Shown: positions 27,699-36,068 of the stretch, one piece after another
How positions within the stretch are numbered: position 1 is the first letter of the stretch
Layout of the letters: each line of letters begins with the position of its first letter
From: Bacteroidota bacterium
GTDB taxonomy: Bacteria > Bacteroidota > Bacteroidia > AKYH767-A > OLB10
Assembly: GCA_016709725.1 (NCBI GenBank)
Contig: JADJMG010000031.1
Span: forward strand, 1 to 64,000
Direction: 5' to 3'
DNA length: 64,000 nucleotides
Program-made: the position numbers and the translations under genes
Notes under the pieces: generated by a model
The model's database searches: none
What the model saw: the letters and a program-made list of their open reading frames with translations, nothing else
What the model was told of the DNA's origin: nothing

Positions 27699-28385
27699 TC
27701 AAATATTTCCTTCATCTGCAAAACTATAAAAACTAGCACCTGCAATGATAATATGATCAAGAATTGAGATCTCGAGCAGTTTTCCGCCATCTTTTAATTT
27801 CTTGGTCAACTGCATGTCACTTTCGCTGGGCTTCGGATTCGAGCTGGGATGGTTATGGCTGAGAATGATGCCCGAAGCACGCGCTTGAAGAGCCTCGTGA
27901 AAAATTATTTTCGGGTCGACCAACGTGGCGCTCACTCCGCCCTTGCTTACGGGACGAATTTCAATGATGGAATTGGCTCTGTTTAACAAGATGATCCAAA
28001 ATTCTTCGTGCGGAAGATCGCGGAGTAGGGGGTTGAGCAAGTTAACAGCGTCGAGGCTGCAGGTGATTTTTTCTTTGCGTCGTGCTTCTGCAAATCGGCT
28101 TCTTCGTCCTAATTCTAAGGCGGCTACAATCGATATCGCTTTCACGGGACCGATTCCTTTTATTCGCGATAGTTGTTGATATCCTGATCGACCCATCTCC
28201 ATTAAATCGTTATTGCAAGCGGAGAGCAGGAGTCGAGCCAAATCGAGCGCCGTTTGCTTCTTCGTACCATTGCGCAGGACGATGGCGATGAGTTCTGCGT
28301 CGGTTAGTGTTGATGAACCCGACTGTTGAAGTTTTTCTCTCGGTCGTTCGGCGGGCGACCATCCCTTTATACTTACTGATGTCAT
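27699..28385 (-). CDS. radC: RadC-family JAB domain protein
   Basis: I start at the ATG at 28385 (M-T-S-V-S-I-K-G-W-S-P-A-E-R-P-R), which matches the usual RadC start; 228 residues. A helix-hairpin-helix (R-I-K-G-I-G-P-V-K-A) spans about 65-85, and the JAB/JAMM metal site reads S-H-N-H-P-S-S-N-P-K-P-S-E-S-D in the C-terminal domain. The old DNA-repair name is not well founded; the biochemical role is unresolved. It lies downstream of rpsT behind a terminator and upstream of the glycan cassette. Confidence 0.93.
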   Translation of the reverse strand: MTSVSIKGWSPAERPREKLQQSGSSTLTDAELIAIVLRNGTKKQTALDLARLLLSACNNDLMEMGRSGYQQLSRIKGIGPVKAISIVAALELGRRSRFAEARRKEKITCSLDAVNLLNPLLRDLPHEEFWIILLNRANSIIEIRPVSKGGVSATLVDPKIIFHEALQARASGIILSHNHPSSNPKPSESDMQLTKKLKDGGKLLEISILDHIIIAGASFYSFADEGNI

Positions 28386-28431
28386 AAAATAGTTTTTGGG
28401 AAATGGTTTGAAAAATTCCCGCTGCAAAGTA

Positions 28432-28469
28432 ATAAAATAAAAACGCCTTCCAGGGTATGGAAGGCGTTT
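28432..28469 (-). terminator. Terminator of rpsT
   Basis: An 11-bp stem (AAACGCCTTCC with GGAAGGCGTTT, 28441-28469) followed on the leftward transcript by a T-rich stretch, 25 bases past the rpsT stop. Confidence 0.88.
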
Positions 28470-28494
28470 GCAGTCGTTTAAATACGACTATATA

Positions 28495-28749
28495 TTATGC
28501 CATAGCATTTACATGCTTCTGGATGCTCGACTTTAAATTCGCCGCTTTATTCTTATGAATAACATTTTTCTTAGCAAGACGATCTAATTGAGCGCTTACT
28601 TCAGGAAGCAATTCAACAGCTCTGCTTTTTTCCTTCGTTGTGCGAAGTTCCTTAAGCAAGTTTCTTGTTGTTTTAGCTTGATAGCGATTTCTTACTCTCT
28701 TTGAGTCGTTAGAACGGATTCGCTTTTGGGCTGATTTGTGATTTGCCAT
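28495..28749 (-). CDS. rpsT: Ribosomal protein S20
   Basis: 84 residues, entirely helical and basic, starting M-A-N-H-K-S-A-Q-K-R-I-R, the S20 hallmark, and ending with N-K-A-A-N-L-K-S-S-I-Q-K-H. It is a primary 16S rRNA-binding protein of the 30S subunit. Single gene, just downstream of a tRNA-Glu gene on the same strand, with its own terminator. Confidence 0.97.
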   Translation of the reverse strand: MANHKSAQKRIRSNDSKRVRNRYQAKTTRNLLKELRTTKEKSRAVELLPEVSAQLDRLAKKNVIHKNKAANLKSSIQKHVNAMA

Positions 28750-28819
28750 CTGAATTCAATATTTAGTAATCGTTTTTTTCAAATAATGCTCTCTATTTTA
28801 CGGAGAGCGGTATGCTTGG

Positions 28820-28892
28820 TAGCCCGTACGGGAATCGAACCCGTGTTTCCTCCGTGAAAGGGAGATGTCCTAGACCCCTAGACGAACGGGCC
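28820..28892 (-). tRNA. tRNA-Glu (TTC)
   Basis: Folds as a standard 73-base tRNA: acceptor GGCCCGT with ACGGGCT (one G-U pair), anticodon loop CTTTCAC giving anticodon TTC, variable loop, T-arm ACGGG-TTCGATT-CCCGT. The 3' CCA is not encoded. It lies between the E2 gene and rpsT on the same strand. Confidence 0.95.
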
Positions 28893-28973
28893 ATAGGGGG
28901 TGTTTCTTACGAAACGGAGCGCAAAATTAGCGTAATATTTTAAATAGGCAAGCCCAAAACAAAAATAATCTGA

Positions 28974-30320
28974 TCAGATTTCACGATTTAGGTCAAATTG
29001 CTCTAAATAATCAGCAACACGACGGATAAATGAGCCCCCTAAACTACCATCTACCACCCTATGGTCATAGCTCATACTCAGGAACATCATGTGTCTGATC
29101 CCAATAGCATCTCCTTGCGGAGTCTCTATCACAGCTGGCTTCTTTTTAATTGCTCCAACGGCCATGATGGCTACTTGAGGTTGGTTAATAATGGGCGTTC
29201 CCATCACGTTTCCAAAGCTTCCTACGTTGGTTAAAGTGTACGTACCGCCTTGAATTTCATCTGGTTGAAGCTTATTTTGACGAGCTCTGTTTGCTAAATC
29301 GTTCACCGCCTTGGTTATTCCTATCAAATTGAGGCGATCGGCATTTTTAATTACCGGAACAATCAAATTTCCGCTTGGAAGTGCCGTAGCCATTCCAATG
29401 TTGATGTTTTTCTTGATAATAATTTTCGTGCCTTCCACGCTAACATTAATCATTGGAAAATCCTTTATGGCTTTTGCGATGGCTTCAATGAAAATCGGTG
29501 TGTAGGTAATTTTTTCGTTTTCTCTTTTCTCAAAAGATTTCTTGATGCGCTCTCTCCACATCACCAAATTGGTCACGTCCGCTTCTACATACGATGTAAC
29601 GTGTGGTGAGGTGTGCTTACTCATCACCATGTGATCGGCGATTAATTTACGCATGCGATCCATCTCCACAATTTCCACATCTCCAGAGAGAGAAGTGCTT
29701 GGCTTTTGTCCGTTGGTAGGAGCTGGAGCAGCGCTAACCGTAGCCGGTGCAGCAACTGGAGCAGCAACAGGCATTGGAGCAGGAGCGCCACCTTTTTTCT
29801 TCAGATCAACAAAACCTAAAATATCATTCTTCGTGACTCTTCCTTCGGCACCGGTGCCTGGAATAGTATCTAATTCACCTTGGGAAATTCCTTCGGTGCT
29901 TGCAATAGTTCTTACTAAAGGAGAATAAAATCGAACTCCATTGCTTTGTATCGTTGTTGCCACGGGAGCAGGAGCAGCAGCCACTACCGGAGCAGCGGCC
30001 ATTACCGGAGCAGCGACTGGCGCTGGTGCCGGACTTTCTACTTTTGCAGATCCATTCGAACTTGGGCTTGGAGCAGATCCATCGGTCGAAATAATGGCGA
30101 TCACAGTTCCCACTTGAACCACATCTCCATCATTAAAAAGTTTCTTCACAAGAATTCCTGCCGAAGTGGAAGGTACCTCAGAATCAACCTTATCGGTAGC
30201 AATTTCTAACAAGGTTTCATCGGCTTCCACCATTTCACCTTCATTCTTCAGCCAACGTATGATAGTTGCTTCGTGTACACTTTCGCCCATTTTGGGCATT
30301 TTAAGTTCTTCCTGCGCCAT
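28974..30320 (-). CDS. Dihydrolipoamide acyltransferase E2 of a 2-oxoacid dehydrogenase, branched-chain type
   Basis: 448 residues. A lipoyl domain spans 2-77, with the lipoylated Lys in E-I-A-T-D-K-V-D-S-E. An Ala/Pro linker follows, then a peripheral-subunit-binding domain at about 130-170 (V-R-T-I-A-S-T-E-G-I) and a catalytic domain ending Y-D-H-R-V-V-D-G-S-L-G-G, which carries the active-site His and Asp. It transfers acyl groups from E1 to CoA. The matching fused E1 lies 12 kb away at 42.5-44.5 kb; no E3 is in the window. D-H-R-V-V-D-G is common to all E2 types, so the branched-chain label leans on the E1 match. Confidence 0.9.
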   Translation of the reverse strand: MAQEELKMPKMGESVHEATIIRWLKNEGEMVEADETLLEIATDKVDSEVPSTSAGILVKKLFNDGDVVQVGTVIAIISTDGSAPSPSSNGSAKVESPAPAPVAAPVMAAAPVVAAAPAPVATTIQSNGVRFYSPLVRTIASTEGISQGELDTIPGTGAEGRVTKNDILGFVDLKKKGGAPAPMPVAAPVAAPATVSAAPAPTNGQKPSTSLSGDVEIVEMDRMRKLIADHMVMSKHTSPHVTSYVEADVTNLVMWRERIKKSFEKRENEKITYTPIFIEAIAKAIKDFPMINVSVEGTKIIIKKNINIGMATALPSGNLIVPVIKNADRLNLIGITKAVNDLANRARQNKLQPDEIQGGTYTLTNVGSFGNVMGTPIINQPQVAIMAVGAIKKKPAVIETPQGDAIGIRHMMFLSMSYDHRVVDGSLGGSFIRRVADYLEQFDLNREI

Positions 30321-30357
30321 AATTTTAATAGGTATTCGGGTTTTACTGGAAATCGCA

Positions 30358-30365
30358 CAAATTTA
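30358..30365 (-). promoter_or_regulatory. Candidate -7 box upstream of the E2 gene
   Basis: TAAATTTG on the minus strand matches TAnnTTTG about 38 bases before the E2 ATG. No convincing -33 element is seen at the usual distance. Confidence 0.35.
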
Positions 30366-30461
30366 AGCAATATTACCCTCCATCGGCCTAATTTTACGTT
30401 TCAGTAAACAATTAAAATTTTTATACAATAGGATTAATGACAAATCGTCATTACCCTTGCA

Positions 30462-31073
30462 ATGTCAACTTATCCATCTCATTCAATACCTATGACCCAA
30501 CAGGACGAAACCATCCAGCATGCGGTGCAACAGTATCGTAAGCGCTTGTTTGATTTCATCCGATCGCGGGTTAAAGAAAGTGCCGATGCCGAAGATATTC
30601 TACAAGATGTTTTCTTTGAACTGACTTCTACGTATCGCGTTTTACAACCTGTAGAACAAATGGCTGCCTGGCTTTTTCGGGTGGCGCGCAACAAAATCAC
30701 CGACCGCTATAGAAAGCATAAACCCGTTTTGTATGATGATTTATACAAAGGCTATAATGACGAAGGCGAAAATTCGTCCTTCATCGAAGAATTGCTGGGT
30801 GCCGGTGAAGATCCCGGATTTTTATCCACCGACAATGAACTTATTCGCGAAGCCTTATTAAAAGCTTTGGCTGAACTTCCTGCAGAGCAAAGAGAAGTTT
30901 TTGTTCGACACGAATTAGAACAAGAAAGTTTCAAAGAAATTTCTGACGATATTGGTGTTCCAATAAATACTTTATTATCGAGGAAGCATTATGCGGTGAA
31001 GTTTTTAAGAAAACGACTTACTTCGCTGTACAAAGAACTATTTGATGATTCCATTGAACAAAATAAAAGATAA
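30462..31073 (+). CDS. ECF-type RNA polymerase sigma factor
   Basis: 203 residues from the ATG at 30462; a second ATG at 30492 (M-T-Q-Q-D) is equally plausible. Region 2 has R-L-F-D-F-I-R-S-R-V, A-E-D-I-L-Q-D-V-F and W-L-F-R-V-A-R-N-K-I-T-D-R-Y-R-K. Region 4 has L-P-A-E-Q-R-E-V-F-V-R-H-E-L-E, then F-K-E-I-S-D-D-I-G-V and N-T-L-L-S-R-K-H-Y-A. An insertion of about 35 residues separates the regions. No classical anti-sigma factor is adjacent; a small membrane protein follows after 5 bases and may be its regulator. Divergent from the E2 gene. Confidence 0.92.
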   Translation: MSTYPSHSIPMTQQDETIQHAVQQYRKRLFDFIRSRVKESADAEDILQDVFFELTSTYRVLQPVEQMAAWLFRVARNKITDRYRKHKPVLYDDLYKGYNDEGENSSFIEELLGAGEDPGFLSTDNELIREALLKALAELPAEQREVFVRHELEQESFKEISDDIGVPINTLLSRKHYAVKFLRKRLTSLYKELFDDSIEQNKR

Positions 31074-31078
31074 GAATT

Positions 31079-31419
31079 ATGAAAATGAAAGGTGTACTTA
31101 AAATAATTCTGGGCGTTGCTCTTCTTGTAGCCGTAGTTGGATTCTTAGTTCAATTTCTGTGGAATCATCTGATGCCCGAACTTTTTAATCTGCCGTTTAT
31201 CAGCATTTGGCAAGCGTTAGGGCTTTTACTTTTATCTAAAATTTTATTTAGTGGTGGCGGACATTTCAAAAACAAATGGAAAGGCGCGTGGTCCGAAAAT
31301 ATGCGAAGCAAACTTGAATCCATGAGTCCCGAAGAAAAGAACGTTGCCGCATGCAGTGGGAGAAAAGATGCGGGAAATGGAAGGATTCGTGTAATTCATA
31401 TTGCTTTTTGGTTAATTAA
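31079..31419 (+). CDS. Small membrane protein co-transcribed with the sigma factor (frameshifted)
   Basis: Starts 5 bases after the sigma factor. It has two hydrophobic segments at about 7-27 and 43-60 and a G-G-G-H-F-K-N-K-W-K-G-A-W linker. In the uncorrected frame the C-terminus degenerates after S-P-E-E-K. With one base added in the AAAAGAA run near 31338 it reads E-R-C-R-M-Q-W-E-K-R-C-G-K-W and stops at 31419, giving 113 residues with a Cys/Trp/basic tail. This is a recurring companion of ECF sigma genes in Bacteroidota, as I recall, and might modulate the sigma factor. No zinc anti-sigma motif is present. Confidence 0.6.
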
Positions 31420-31430
31420 TATTTTTTTTG

Positions 31431-31464
31431 GCCGCAGATTTTTTATGATTTATTATGATTAATT
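31431..31464 (+). repeat. CCGCAGATTTTTTATGATT interspersed repeat, copy 1
   Basis: The words GCCGCAGATTTTTTATGATT and TATTATGATTA recur in inverted orientation at 33356-33395 with one or two changes. The copy overlaps the non-coding 3' side of the small membrane protein. Confidence 0.6.
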
Positions 31465-31473
31465 AAGATAAAT

Positions 31474-31511
31474 AAAAAACCGATCGTACATCATAGTAGA
31501 TCGGTTTTTTT
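31474..31511. terminator. Bidirectional terminator
   Basis: A-run, stem AACCGATC/GATCGGTT with inner pairs TAC/GTA, then a seven-T run. It can end transcripts from both the sigma operon and the convergent small secreted protein gene. Confidence 0.85.
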
Positions 31512-31590
31512 ATGGTTTGTTGAATTATTATTTTGAAATAGAAATGATTAGTAACACATTTTCAAATTTTCAAATTAAAAAATTTTCAAA

Positions 31591-31988
31591 TTATTCTTTC
31601 TTATCCTCCACCGCTCCTTCACTCTTCGTCTTCTCTTCATTTCTTCTCTCTTCCATTTTTGCTTTCACTTTCTCTTTACGCTCTTCTTTTATCGCAATGT
31701 ATTTCTCCATTTGCTCTGAATTTAAAATGCCCTTCAGTGCAGCTTCAAAATCATCACCCGCTTTTTTCTTTGTATCTTTTGTACTTCTTTCCTTTTCAAT
31801 TTTAAGGGCTGCTTCTTTAACTTGGCTGTACTGTTCTTCTGATAAAACTAATTGGTTCTTGAGATGGGTAGCTCTGCGTTCGGCACGTTGCTCGATAGTT
31901 GGAGGAGCTTTTCTTTCTTGCTGTGCCTGTGCTGGAAGTGATACAGATAATGTAGCAAAGGCAATGAGGATGCAAATTAATTTTTCAT
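31591..31988 (-). CDS. Small periplasmic Spy/CpxP-like helical protein (one indel at start)
   Basis: Reads from the ATG at 31986-31988 if one A is added to the A5 run directly after it: M-K-K-L-I-C-I-L-I-A-F-A and a signal peptide ending A-Q-A-Q. The uncorrected frame stops at codon 4, so the gene is easily missed. The mature protein of about 110 residues is helical and charged, with L-V-L-S-E-E-Q-Y near the start and L-N-S-E-Q-M-E-K-Y-I-A-I-K in the middle, resembling the two LTxxQ-type motifs of Spy/CpxP chaperones, then a Lys/Glu-rich tail. Length is 3n+2, consistent with one missing base. Likely an envelope stress or chaperone-like protein; possible link to the nearby ECF sigma gene is inference. 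Confidence 0.7.
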
Positions 31989-32155
31989 GGCTATTATTGT
32001 TTTTTATGATTTGTTGTGTTGAGATGTGCTTTTTGAAAGATGGTTTAACGGTACTTGCTTTTTCTTTTTATGGAGGATTTGCTTCTACTTAATTTAATGA
32101 TCTGTGAAAATCATTCCATCAAAGGTAACGAATCGATTAATATGATGTATAAAGA

Positions 32156-33217
32156 TCATTTACTGTGGCTATTCGTAGTATGTACTTTATTATGTCGGAG
32201 CATTTCTTTTAGACTCAATTTTACAATTTCGCCCATGTTTTTACATTTTAGATAGGCTGGATTTTTATAATGCGCACTGAGTTCTTCCTTGAGTTGATTC
32301 TTTTTTTCAACGGTACTGATGGTATCATGACTCATGCAATCGAGCAGGTCTTTCAACATCCTTTTTCCCGCTTTAATGCGTTTTGCAATCAATGTGCGTT
32401 CTTCAATTTGATATTGACGCATCGTTTCTGGAGTCATCAACTGCATGGCTAATTCAACATAAGCATTGTTTTCTTTGAAGAATTGTGGCATGTACAAGGT
32501 TTTCTTTCCTTCAAAACTTTGTTGATCAAAGTCGATGGCTCTTATTCGATAATGCGTCTCTTCAAAATCGGGAGTCATGTCAATTACGAAGTTATAAGAA
32601 CGCATATCGCCCAACAAACGAAGAAAGCAGCGTTCGTTGAACTTAACAAACTCTTTTGCGATCCGAATAGTATTGATCTCTTTTTTCTTCATCTGATCTT
32701 TAATAAAAAGATCACCCGGAATTCCAGCAATATGCTCTTCAATCAGTGTATTTCCACTTACCAAATAACTGATTCGATTGGGAGATAAAATATGCTCTAG
32801 TTCAAGTCCGTAAATACGCGAAGCATCCGCCTTCTTGATATAGAAATAATCAAAGTTATCATTCAATGTATTTACAATGCGAACTCGAAAAGGTTGGGAG
32901 TTTCCAAAAGTACAGTAGTCGATTCGTTCGGCAAAAAGGTGTTCTATGACCGACAAATCTCCTCCTGTTTTTAATTGTGCATACATTCCAGTAAGTGCAG
33001 AATTTAAAGCAGTATTTTCGGAAGGTGAAAAATAAACCGTCTCCCATAACGTATCTTTTCCTTTTTTATCATAATAAGGAAAGGAACTTGTAAATCGCAA
33101 TAAATCATTGTACTCCATATCGGCCGAAAACTTACGTCCATATCCTTTTAAATACTTGCGTAGCTCGGAGTTGATGGGGTAGTTGGGTTTTTTCTTTGAA
33201 ATATTGTCCTCTTGCAT
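32156..33217 (-). CDS. Conserved protein of unknown function with kinase-like catalytic motifs
   Basis: 353 residues, no signal peptide or membrane segment. The middle holds G-D-M-R-S-Y-N-F-V-I-D (D204, N209) and R-A-I-D-F-D-Q-Q (D229, D231). These resemble the catalytic loop (HGDxxxxN) and metal-binding D-F-D of aminoglycoside/lipopolysaccharide-kinase-type folds. An N-lobe-like stretch with Y-F-Y-I-K-K (around 124-129) precedes them. The C-terminal 100 residues are helical and basic. I recall close relatives only as uncharacterised Bacteroidota proteins. Function as a small-molecule or sugar kinase is an inference. Flanked by repeats on its upstream side. Confidence 0.6.
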   Translation of the reverse strand: MQEDNISKKKPNYPINSELRKYLKGYGRKFSADMEYNDLLRFTSSFPYYDKKGKDTLWETVYFSPSENTALNSALTGMYAQLKTGGDLSVIEHLFAERIDYCTFGNSQPFRVRIVNTLNDNFDYFYIKKADASRIYGLELEHILSPNRISYLVSGNTLIEEHIAGIPGDLFIKDQMKKKEINTIRIAKEFVKFNERCFLRLLGDMRSYNFVIDMTPDFEETHYRIRAIDFDQQSFEGKKTLYMPQFFKENNAYVELAMQLMTPETMRQYQIEERTLIAKRIKAGKRMLKDLLDCMSHDTISTVEKKNQLKEELSAHYKNPAYLKCKNMGEIVKLSLKEMLRHNKVHTTNSHSK

Positions 33218-33258
33218 AGGTATTGACGAAGGTAATAAATTAACGTTTAGTAGGGAAG

Positions 33259-33300
33259 TTTAAACGCAACGGTCGCAACGTTAACGCAACGGCAGCAGCG
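33259..33300. repeat. TTTAAACGC element, diverged copy 2
   Basis: Starts TTTAAACGCAACGGTCGCAA and ends near AGCAGCG; the right arm is less well kept than in copies at 18705 and 34093. Confidence 0.5.
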
Positions 33301-33344
33301 AAAAAAATCCGTGATAATCCGATTTATCTGTGTCATCTGTGTTC
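33301..33344 (-). repeat. ACAGATGACACAGAT interspersed repeat, copy 1
   Basis: On the minus strand it reads GAACACAGATGACACAGAT, then ATCACGGATTTTTTT. The same words, in the + orientation, occur at 59792-59858, where a hairpin is inserted in the middle. Confidence 0.6.
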
Positions 33345-33355
33345 AAAATTGAATT

Positions 33356-33395
33356 AATCATAAAAAATCATAATAAATCTTAAAAAATCTGCGGC
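33356..33395 (-). repeat. CCGCAGATTTTTTATGATT interspersed repeat, copy 2
   Basis: Inverted counterpart of the copy at 31431-31464; together they bracket the 31.5-33.3 kb segment. Confidence 0.6.
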
Positions 33396-33421
33396 ATAAA
33401 AAAGTATAGTTCTAATTCGAT

Positions 33422-34062
33422 TTAGGTCTTTCGGATCAAACTAACTCCATCCCGCAACGGCAACATCGTAACCGTAACTCGTGGATCACTTTTTACTTTT
33501 TCATTAAATTGGTGTAAACATTTCGTATCAAAATCTTGATCTGCTTCAGGTTTTAAAATGTGACCACTCCACAGTACATTATCGGCAATGATAATTCCAC
33601 CACTTCTCATTTTGTCGATGACTAAGTCAAAATATTTGCTGTATGAGGGTTTGTCGGCGTCGATAAATACTAAATCGAATTCGAAATTAAGAGTTGGAAT
33701 AATTTGCAAAGCATCCCCAACTCGTGCTTCTATATTTTTTTCGTACTTGCTTTTTTTAAAGAAGCTGGATGAAAATGATTCGAGTTCGTCATTGATATCA
33801 ATGGTGATGAGTTTACCATTTTCAGCCAATCCTTCACATAAACACAGAGCAGAATATCCCGTGTAGGTTCCAATTTCTAAAATGTTTGTTGGTCGAAGCA
33901 TCTGACTCATCATTGCCAAAAAACGACCTTGTAAATGCCCACTCAGCATGCGTGGATTTAATACTTTTGCGTAAGTATCGCGATTGAGTTGTTGCAGTAA
34001 TTCAGACTCAGGATTGGTATGCGACTCGCAGTAGTGGAGTATTTCGGGGAGATGAATTCCAT
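33422..34062 (-). CDS. Class I SAM O-methyltransferase (one indel near start)
   Basis: The clean frame starts at 33949, but family sequence continues upstream without a stop (N-P-E-S-E-L-L-Q-Q-L-N-R-D). Adding one base to the CCCC run near 34046 links it to an ATG at 34060-34062 and gives M-E-F-I-S-P-E-I-L-H-Y-C, a natural start; corrected length 213. The SAM site is L-E-I-G-T-Y-T-G-Y-S-A, with D-L-V-F-I-D-A-D-K and D-N-V-L-W-S-G as in the catechol/caffeoyl-CoA O-methyltransferase group. Metal-dependent methylation of a catechol-like hydroxyl is expected; the substrate is unknown. Confidence 0.85.
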
Positions 34063-34092
34063 TTTTTAGATTTAGCTTTAATGTTATTTCAC

Positions 34093-34140
34093 TTTAAACG
34101 CTGCGGACGCAACGTTTTCGCCGCGAACGCTGCGTTTAAA
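34093..34140. repeat. 48-bp TTTAAACGC inverted element, copy 3
   Basis: Same 48-base length as copy 1. Arms TTTAAACGCTGCG and CGCTGCGTTTAAA pair except at one position. It sits between the O-methyltransferase and TPR genes. Confidence 0.7.
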
Positions 34141-34150
34141 AATCCGCCAA

Positions 34151-35656
34151 TTATTTCGATTCCAATCTACCAAGTCCGGCCTTCGCTTTTTGGTCGATGC
34201 TATTTTGATAATCGTGATCTCGGAGCGCAAGTGTTTTTTTGTAGAATTCTTCCGCTTTTTCTTTGTTGCCTTCGTTTTCGAAGAGTTGGGCTAGGTGTAA
34301 TGCTGCGCTGGCTGAGAAGTAAAACTTTTGATTGAGTCCGTTTTTGTAGGTTGTTTCATAAAGCTGTTTTGCTTTATCATTTCTTTTCATCTTGTCGAAG
34401 ATGCGTGCGAGACGATATGTATTCCAGCTGTGGTTTGATGCCTTGAAAATGGTTTAACGATTTTCCGGCAAGCTCGTTTAGCGCTCTAGAATAGTAACCA
34501 CCATCAAAAAGAAGTCGGGCTTTTAGGAGTAAAGGTGTGGTGATTCTTTGGTAGTTGCTTCCTTAATAGCTGCTTTGTCTTCGTCCGTTAGTTCTTCGGT
34601 CTTGCGATGAGGTGTGCAACGAGCAATGAGTTTTTGTATCCAGTTTTCGTCTCCTTGTAGTAGATGGATCCAAGCAATTTTTTGTCGGGCCGACATCACA
34701 TAAGTACTGCCTTTGTACGACTGTAAGTAGGTATTAAAAAGGGCTTCGGCGCTAAAGTCCATATTGTATAAACGTGCATTCCCTTCCATGAAATGAAGGT
34801 AGTGTAACGGTTGTTTCTTAACCACTTTTCTGCTTTCTGATAATAATTTGATCACACTATCATTCTCCGCTGAAGCAAAATGAAAGATGCTTTTAGAAAA
34901 GAGAAGCAAAGGTTTGTGCTCTATATCTTTTACTGGATAAAATCTTTTTCGAATGAGTTCATTGTCTTTGTCTTTTCCTAAATTTAGCTCGAGGAATGTT
35001 AGAACCATAATGGTTTCATCGCGCATGTAAGCATATTCTTCTTGTTTATAGGTCGATGCTAAGAGTTTTTTTAATTCACTTAATCCTTGTTGCACAGTTC
35101 CGTTTAATCCAATGAGATTTACAACCCATTGATAGTTTTTCGGGATGGTTCCAATGGCAGCATGGATGATACCTAATCCTCGTAAGTTGGGCGAAAAATT
35201 GGGGTAAGTCTTTTGATTATCTTCCAATAACTTAAAAGCTTTGCGAATATCGTAGGCAGCACCAAAAAACTCTTCTTTTCTTGCTCTTGCGATGGCTAGC
35301 TGAATATACATTTCGGCTATGCATAACCGTTGGTAAGGCGATTTTCCTTTGTGCTTCTTTAAAATTTCAATTCGTTGCTCGTTGCGTAACTTAATTCCAT
35401 CTAAGGCTACTTCATCTTCATCCACAAACGATTTTATTAAATCCATCTGACTTTCAATATAAAGACATAATAAATTTTCAGGATGTTCTCTTTTTTCTTT
35501 TAAGATGTAATTGTCGGCGGCTTCAAAATCAAGGGCAATCACCGCTTCGTACCCCTTGAGGCAGTTTTGGGTCCACACATAATCGGCTTTCAAGTGACTC
35601 GAACACATCAGCATAAGAATCATGAAAAAAAGCCTGTTTTTAATATTAAATAACAT
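34151..35656 (-). CDS. Exported TPR-repeat protein (two frameshifts)
   Basis: Start at the ATG at 35656, which begins a signal peptide (L-F-F-M-I-L-M-L-M-C-S-S-H-L-K-A-D). The main frame ends at 34523 as H-L-Y-S, but the neighbouring frame continues K-A-R-L-L-F-D-G-G-Y-Y-S-R-A-L-N-E-L-A-G. Near 34435 a further single-base change leads to Y-R-L-A-R-I-F-D-K-M-K-R-N-D-K-A and the end at 34151. Corrected length is about 500 residues, mostly helical, with TPR pairs near both ends. From memory this matches uncharacterised Bacteroidota TPR proteins of similar length. Likely periplasmic or outer-membrane scaffold; function unknown. Confidence 0.7.
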
Positions 35657-35704
35657 GGTTGCGAAGATCATAAATTCAACTGAATTGTGGTCGTTGTTGG
35701 CCAC

Positions 35705-36068
35705 TTATCTGTCCTTTTCATTTTATTTTATGTGATTTTTATTTTGAATGGAGAACCTTTTGAAGCTTATTATTTTTTAGGGTGTATACCAATAAATTAC
35801 TAGAGATTAAATGGAACTCAATTGCACTTGAGAATTTTTAATTCACAATAGCCCCTCTCCCCTGGAGAGGGTCGCGATGCTTCGCGAGGGGAGAGGCTAT
35901 ATCTTTAATGTGGCTGTAATCTGTTTTCATTTCGAGATATAAGTACTCATTAATTAAATTTTAATCTAATATCGAAGCCTGGCGACAAACATACGAGGTA
36001 TTATTTTAGATTAATTTATTCGATTATTGCTTTTTATATATTATTTTCACTGCATAATTGGATAGACT
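35705..36068. other. Gene-free stretch with a C/T-rich inverted repeat
   Basis: At 35849-35899 an imperfect inverted repeat (TAGCCCCTCTCCCC against GGGGAGAGGCTA, with CGCGATGCTTCGCG in the middle) forms a long hairpin of a kind often found between genes. The rest is AT-rich with no gene and no clear promoter. Confidence 0.55.

Noticed and set aside
31517..32092. Plus-strand frame of 191 codons
   Set aside because: Antisense to the Spy/CpxP-like gene; Ser/Phe-rich translation typical of the reverse of a Lys/Glu-rich helix.
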